DNA from: Bradyrhizobium sp. 141
Lineage (GTDB): Bacteria > Pseudomonadota > Alphaproteobacteria > Rhizobiales > Xanthobacteraceae
Reading direction: 5' to 3'
Assembly: GCF_023074055.1 (NCBI RefSeq)
Contig: NZ_JADPKR010000082.1
Location: 186,001 to 250,000, forward strand
DNA: 64,000 nucleotides
The position numbers were made by a program, and so were the translations under genes. Shown one piece after another: positions 60,015 through 64,000 of this stretch. Position 1 is the stretch's first letter. The number at the start of each line of letters is the position of its first letter. The notes under the pieces were generated by a model that saw nothing but the letters and a program-made list of their open reading frames with translations, did no database searches and was not told where the DNA came from.

Positions 60015-61092
60015 GGCCGCGTCCTCTGCCAGGTTGATTTGCAGCCGGACGCCGCTGGCTCTGACGCCAGCGCTGCCACAGGCCGATGACGCCGTCCGAG
60101 GACCAGAACACGATGGCAAGGAAGCCGAGCCCAATCAGCAGCCGGAAGCGGTTGCCGTCGAGGCCGAGCCTGACCAGGAAGTCGAGCGCGAAGGTGCGCA
60201 GCAGCACGAATATCAGCGCGCCGATGAAGGGGCCGATCGGGCGCGTGATGCCGCCGACGACGGCGATGATCAGCACGTCGATGCAGGCCCCGACGCTGAC
60301 CGAGCCCGGCGAAATCTGGCGGTAGTTCCAGACCTGGAGCACGCCGGCCAGCGCCGCCACGAAGGAGGCGAAGGCATAGGCGGCGATCCGGTGCGCATTG
60401 ACGTTGAAGCCGAGCGCCGCCATGCGCCTCGGATTGTCGCGCACGCCCTGAAGGGCGAGGCCGAAGGGTGCGCGCGAAAGATATTCGACGGCGAAGTAGC
60501 AGAGCGCGGCGACCGCCAGCACGACATAATAGAAGGGAATGTCGGCGCGCCAGTTGACGCCCCAGAAGTGCGGCGTGGCCACGGTGTTGATGCCGGTATG
60601 GCCGTTGAAGATCGCCCAGTTCTGATTGGTGAAATAATAGAACGCCGCGCCAATCGCGAGCGTGATCATGATGGTGTAGATGCCCTCGGTGCGCACCGCG
60701 AGCGCGCCCCCGAGCGTGCCGAACGCGGTTGCCAGCGCCAGCGCCATGGGCACCGCGAGCCACCACGGCCAGCCCAGGCTGATATTGGCGTTGCCGCTGA
60801 TGCCGAACACCGCGACCATGTAGGCCGAGAAGCCCGCGATGGTGAGCTGCATCAGGCTGACCATCCCGCCATAGCCGGCGAGGAACATCAGGCTGAGCGC
60901 CATGGTGCCGAGAATCAAGGTGGAGGCGAAGATCTCGATCAGGAAGAAGCCGTTGGCGATCAGCGGCATGATCAGGAGGATGACGGCGACGACCCAGGCC
61001 GCGGGATTGTTGATCTCCGGCCACGTCCGTGCCGCGCGCTGCGCCATTGTGGCGGGACGAGCGGCAACGCGGGCATCTTGGGCGAGCGACAT
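60007..61092 (-). CDS. ABC transporter permease, LivM type
   Basis: 361-residue inner-membrane permease with about ten helices: LILGTMALSLMFLAGYGGMVSLMQLTIAGFSAYMVAVFG, GGALAVRTEGIYTIMITLAIG, and the EAA-like loop FGLALQGVRDNPRRMAALGFNV. It lies one base from the LivH stop. Confidence 0.95.
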   Translation of the reverse strand: MSLAQDARVAARPATMAQRAARTWPEINNPAAWVVAVILLIMPLIANGFFLIEIFASTLILGTMALSLMFLAGYGGMVSLMQLTIAGFSAYMVAVFGISGNANISLGWPWWLAVPMALALATAFGTLGGALAVRTEGIYTIMITLAIGAAFYYFTNQNWAIFNGHTGINTVATPHFWGVNWRADIPFYYVVLAVAALCYFAVEYLSRAPFGLALQGVRDNPRRMAALGFNVNAHRIAAYAFASFVAALAGVLQVWNYRQISPGSVSVGACIDVLIIAVVGGITRPIGPFIGALIFVLLRTFALDFLVRLGLDGNRFRLLIGLGFLAIVFWSSDGVIGLWQRWRQSQRRPAANQPGRGRGHG

Positions 61093-61093
61093 G

Positions 61094-62104
61094 TCAGCGC
61101 CTCGCCAATAGGCCTTGCGGCCGGATCGCCAGCACCAGCACCATGATCAGGAAGGTCACGACGATGGCATAGGTCGGGATGTAGACCGAGCCGAGCTGTT
61201 CGGCGAGGCCGATGATCAGCGCGCCGAGCGCGGCGCCAGGGATCGAGCCCATGCCGCCCACGATCACGACGACAAGGGAGGCGAGCAGGAAGCGAATGTC
61301 CTCGCCGGGCGAGAGCGACTGGAAGGTGCCGCCGACGACGCCGGCGATCCCGGCAAGTCCCGCGCCGAACGCGAACACCAGCACGAAGACGAGCTGGATA
61401 CGCACGCCTGTCGCGGCGAGGATATCGCGGTCGTCGACGCCGGCGCGAATGATCATGCCGATGCGGGTGCGATTGAGCGCGAGCCACATCGCCACGCCGA
61501 TGATCACGGACGCTGCGAAGATCACCAGCCGCACCATGGGATATCTGAGATAGACCGGCTCACCCGAGGACTTGATCGCCGTGATCAGCGGCAGCTCCAC
61601 GGGGCCGATCAGCCAGTTCGGCGTTTGGACCTGGTAGAAATCGCCGCCGCAGGCCCACAGCATGAGGTCGGCGAACACGATCGAAAGCCCGATCGTCACC
61701 ATGGTCTGCCTAAGATCCTGTCCCTCCATCCGGCGGAACACGATCACCTGGAGCAGGACGCCGACCAGGGCGGTGAGGATGAAGGCGACGATGAAGCTGA
61801 GCACCCAGGACCCGGTCGCCGTGCTGATGGCGTAGCCGACATAGCCGCCGAACAGATAGAGCGAGCCGTGCGCGAGGTTGACGTTGCGCATCAGCCCGAA
61901 GATCAGCGTGAAGCCGCTGGCGACGAGGAAGTAGAGCCCTCCGAGCGTGATGCCGTTGAAGACGGCATTGAGGAAGACGCGCTTGCGGCCGACGGCCTCT
62001 TCGAGGCCCGGCGGCCAGACCGCGAAGATCAGCCAGAGCGCGACGGCAACGGCAATGATTGCGATCAACGCCCAGGCCGGATGGCGTTCGACAAAGCGGC
62101 TCAT
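61094..62104 (-). CDS. ABC transporter permease, LivH type
   Basis: 336-residue inner-membrane permease: FNGITLGGLYFLVASGFTLIFGLMRNVNLAHGSLYLFGGYVGY, the signature of LivH, and TRIGMIIRAGVDDRDILAATGVRI as the ATPase-coupling loop. ATG 62104 gives a normal N-terminus; in-frame sequence upstream runs into the inverted repeat and is not coding. First permease gene after the repeat. Confidence 0.95.
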   Translation of the reverse strand: MSRFVERHPAWALIAIIAVAVALWLIFAVWPPGLEEAVGRKRVFLNAVFNGITLGGLYFLVASGFTLIFGLMRNVNLAHGSLYLFGGYVGYAISTATGSWVLSFIVAFILTALVGVLLQVIVFRRMEGQDLRQTMVTIGLSIVFADLMLWACGGDFYQVQTPNWLIGPVELPLITAIKSSGEPVYLRYPMVRLVIFAASVIIGVAMWLALNRTRIGMIIRAGVDDRDILAATGVRIQLVFVLVFAFGAGLAGIAGVVGGTFQSLSPGEDIRFLLASLVVVIVGGMGSIPGAALGALIIGLAEQLGSVYIPTYAIVVTFLIMVLVLAIRPQGLLARR

Positions 62105-62109
62105 GGCTT

Positions 62110-62266
62110 CACCTCGCCCCGCTTGCGGGGAGAGGTCGCGCCGAAGGCGCGGGTGAGGGGGAGCCTGCGCGAGTCGAACTGCCACCGACCTCGTGGAGAC
62201 TCCCCCTCACCCCGACCCTCCCAGAGCGAGCGAAGCTCGTCTCGGCCCCGCAAGCGGGGCGAGGTG
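62110..62266. repeat. Nested intergenic inverted repeat
   Basis: Outer arms of 21 bp at 62110-62130 and 62246-62266 are perfect reverse complements (core CCCCGC(T/A)(T/A)GCGGGG), and each arm can fold on itself. Inner arms GGGTGAGGGGGAG (62151-62163) and CTCCCCCTCACCC (62200-62212) are also perfect. Such GGGTGAGGGGGAG-containing elements recur between genes in rhizobial genomes (recollection). The remaining bases to araC (62267-62408) show nothing else. Confidence 0.8.
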
Positions 62267-62408
62267 GCATGCAAGCCGATGCCGGCTGCTGGCCTCGCCA
62301 TGGACGTGCGCTCCCGTCGGTCGCAATCCTCTTTCGGGATCGCGTTGCCGACATCCTAGCCGGGCCCGGAAGGGAACGTTTGATCGTGAGTATCTTTTCG
62401 CGCAGAGA

Positions 62409-63236
62409 TCAGGCGCGCAAAATCTTGGCTGCGCGACGATAATCGGTCGGGGCCATCCCGACATTGGCGGCGAAGAAGCGGGTGAAACCGCTCTGCGAGG
62501 AAAAGCCGAGATCGAAGCCGATATCGGCGATCGGCGTCTCGCTTGCCACCAGCGCTTCGAGCGCCTGTTCCATGATCAGCGTGTTGAGATAGAGGTTCGG
62601 CGTAACGCCGGTCTGCACGCGGAATAGCCGGTAGAAATGTGGCCGCGACAGGCCGGATTCCCGCGCGATGGTGTCGAGCTCGATCTCAGCGCCGGGGCTT
62701 TCCGACATCATCTTGATGCATTTGCGCACGCGAAAATCAGTGACGGAGCCGCTTGCGCGCGGATCGCGGGCGATGTCGGCCTGCTGCCAGCTTTCGTCGT
62801 AGCAGATGTCGATCAGCCTCCGCAGCTCGGAATCCAGACTGGAGAGCGATGGTGCGCCGCACACGAGCGCGGCGGTCCGCCTGATGTGCTTGTCGAGTGC
62901 CGGCGTGCGCTTGAACTGGGTGCGGCCGAAACGCAGCCGGTGGGTGCCGGATGCATCGGGCGCGAACCATTCCGCATTGACATAAAGCACGAAGAAGATC
63001 GCGCCGCCGTCCAGGTCGGCAGGCAGGAAGTTGTGCGGCTCCCAGGGATTGACCGCGACGACGGACGTCTCGGTGAGATCGTAGTGCCCGTCGGAAACGT
63101 CGATGCATGCGGACATGCCGCCGACATGGAAGATCAGATGACCTTCACGATGGGCGTGGATGTTGAAAGGGCGGTTCAACTGATAAACCGTCGCCCGACC
63201 GAACCGGCCGTGGAAGACGGCGAGCGCACGGCTCAT
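62409..63236 (-). CDS. AraC-family regulator
   Basis: 275 residues: cupin-like N-terminal sensor (HAHREGHLIFHVGGMSACIDVSDGHYDL ... VNPWEPHNF) and a C-terminal double HTH (IELDTIARESGLSRPHFYRLFRVQTGVTPNLYLNTLIMEQALEAL, IADIGFDLGFSSQSGFTRFFAANVGMAPTDYRR). ATG 63236 follows GGGAGGGGAAGG. It lies between the binding-protein gene and the permease genes on the same strand, so it should activate this cluster on binding its inducer. Confidence 0.93.
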   Translation of the reverse strand: MSRALAVFHGRFGRATVYQLNRPFNIHAHREGHLIFHVGGMSACIDVSDGHYDLTETSVVAVNPWEPHNFLPADLDGGAIFFVLYVNAEWFAPDASGTHRLRFGRTQFKRTPALDKHIRRTAALVCGAPSLSSLDSELRRLIDICYDESWQQADIARDPRASGSVTDFRVRKCIKMMSESPGAEIELDTIARESGLSRPHFYRLFRVQTGVTPNLYLNTLIMEQALEALVASETPIADIGFDLGFSSQSGFTRFFAANVGMAPTDYRRAAKILRA

Positions 63237-63307
63237 GCCTTCCCCTCCCGAATGTTCTTGTCTTTTCACGCAGCGTTCAACAACACCGGCGAGATTGCAA
63301 GAGCGGA

Positions 63308-63332
63308 GAGCGACCGCGTCAGCAAGTCGCTC
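63308..63332. terminator. Weak hairpin after the binding-protein gene
   Basis: Stem GAGCGAC/GTCGCTC with an 11-nt loop, 29 bp downstream of the LivK-like stop on the minus strand and without a T-run. It may reduce readthrough from the abundant binding-protein transcript into araC. Confidence 0.3.
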
Positions 63333-63360
63333 CCCGATTGTCCGTTGCAGCCGTGATGCG

Positions 63361-64000
63361 TCAGTACTTCTTACATTCCGGCACGGTGCGGCTCGGCAAC
63401 CCGATCTTGGAGAATACGGCCGGATCGTAGCCCAGCGTCTGGTTCACGTTCGGGATTACCTTCACGACCTTGCTGAACAGCGCGCCCTTGCCGTCGTCGA
63501 CGACTTCGGTGACGAAGTTGGTACCGATCGCCTGGCGGTTGGAGTCGAGCTTGATCTTGCCGTTCGGCGCATCGATCTCGATCTTCGCCAGTGCCTCCTT
63601 GAACTTCGACTGGTTGTTGGAGAGATCGCCATTGACCTGACGCAGTGCGAGGATCAGCGCCATGGTCGAGTCATAGTAATTGGTCGCGAGCAGCGACGGG
63701 CTCGGGAAGCGCTTGTTGGGCGGGAAGGCGTCTTGATAGGCCTTCACGAATTTCTGCCAATTGGGATCCTCCCAGGTGTCGGCCTGGCCGCTCGCGGCGA
63801 TGGTGCCGATGAGGGCGTTCTTGGCGTTGCCCTTGGACGACAGGATGGTCTGATCAATCATGATGGAACCGCCCATCAGATGCGCCTTGCCGCCGGCCTG
63901 CTGATACTGATTGAGGAAATTGACGGCGTCGGCGCCACCAAGGCCGAGATAGATGGCGTCAACGTCATCGGGCAGAGCGGCGATGACCGAGGCGAAATCC
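63361..64000 (-). CDS. LivK-type substrate-binding protein, N-terminal part beyond window
   Basis: The C-terminal 212 residues of a periplasmic branched-chain-amino-acid-type binding protein; the frame is open to the window edge (FASVIAALPDDVDAIYLGL..., then GGSIMIDQTILSSKGNAKNALIGTIAASGQ, NYYDSTMALILALRQVNGDL, APNGKIKLDSNRQAIGTNFVTEV, ending VPECKKY). The DSTMALI... and DGKGAL blocks are typical. It is the natural binding protein for LivH/M/G/F downstream, with araC between. Confidence 0.92.
   Translation of the reverse strand, partial: DFASVIAALPDDVDAIYLGLGGADAVNFLNQYQQAGGKAHLMGGSIMIDQTILSSKGNAKNALIGTIAASGQADTWEDPNWQKFVKAYQDAFPPNKRFPSPSLLATNYYDSTMALILALRQVNGDLSNNQSKFKEALAKIEIDAPNGKIKLDSNRQAIGTNFVTEVVDDGKGALFSKVVKVIPNVNQTLGYDPAVFSKIGLPSRTVPECKKY

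Overview
This is a high-GC, gene-dense window. Gene content points to an alphaproteobacterium of the Bradyrhizobiaceae type (Bradyrhizobium or Rhodopseudomonas relatives): many LivK-type binding proteins, paired acyl-CoA dehydrogenases, CoxMSL-like molybdenum hydroxylases, FixK/FNR-style anaerobic physiology and GGGAG-type ribosome binding sites. That placement is inference; no rRNA is present. I see no tRNA, rRNA, insertion sequence, prophage or CRISPR array.

Region 1 (1-8 kb): the 3' end of a basic amino acid antiporter, arginine deiminase (arcA), a soluble NarL-type histidine kinase with two tandem paralogous response regulators, a small PepSY-like exported protein, and a divergent MarR / NmrA-like pair followed by a small exported protein.

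Region 2 (8.2-21.4 kb): a CoA-dependent catabolic regulon of unknown substrate. Four transcription units (binding protein + feruloyl-CoA-synthetase-like ligase; HCCA-isomerase-like protein + CoA transferase; SDR + GST; SDR + two acyl-CoA dehydrogenases + thiolase + nitronate monooxygenase-like protein) each carry the same inverted repeat, GTTCT-N5-(A/G)GAAC. In three of them it fills the spacer between the -35 and -10 boxes. An HxlR-family regulator gene lies in the middle and is the likely reader.

Region 3 (21.4-35.3 kb): NmrA-like protein, alpha/beta hydrolase, iron-dependent alcohol dehydrogenase/maleylacetate reductase, SDR, a TetR-controlled RND efflux pair with three matching operators, a second TetR, and a LysR divergent from an acyl-CoA dehydrogenase plus a 2-keto-4-pentenoate hydratase-like protein.

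Region 4 (35.4-42.4 kb): a microaerobic/anaerobic module. It holds a haem-copper-oxidase/NnrS-like membrane protein behind a perfect 16-bp palindrome, a double DUF2249 protein, a MIP18/PaaD-like Fe-S factor, UbiX-UbiD, and the O2-independent ubiquinone hydroxylation genes ubiT-ubiU-ubiV.

Region 5 (42.4-64 kb, all minus strand): about 21 kb of tightly packed genes that look like one uptake-and-oxidation system. In transcription order: LivK-like binding protein (cut by the window end), AraC regulator, a nested inverted repeat, LivH, LivM, LivG, a LivF ATPase fused to a Tm-1/UPF0261 domain, the Tm-1-type TIM barrel as its own gene, a 970-residue flotillin-like protein with 44-residue repeats, two SRPBCC (CoxG-like) proteins, CoxM and CoxS subunits, a molybdenum subunit split into two genes, MoxR ATPase and VWA protein, an amidohydrolase, a metallo-beta-lactamase hydrolase, an SMP-30/isochorismatase fusion and an azoreductase-like flavoprotein. 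This combination is the strongest candidate in the window for an uncharacterised pathway.
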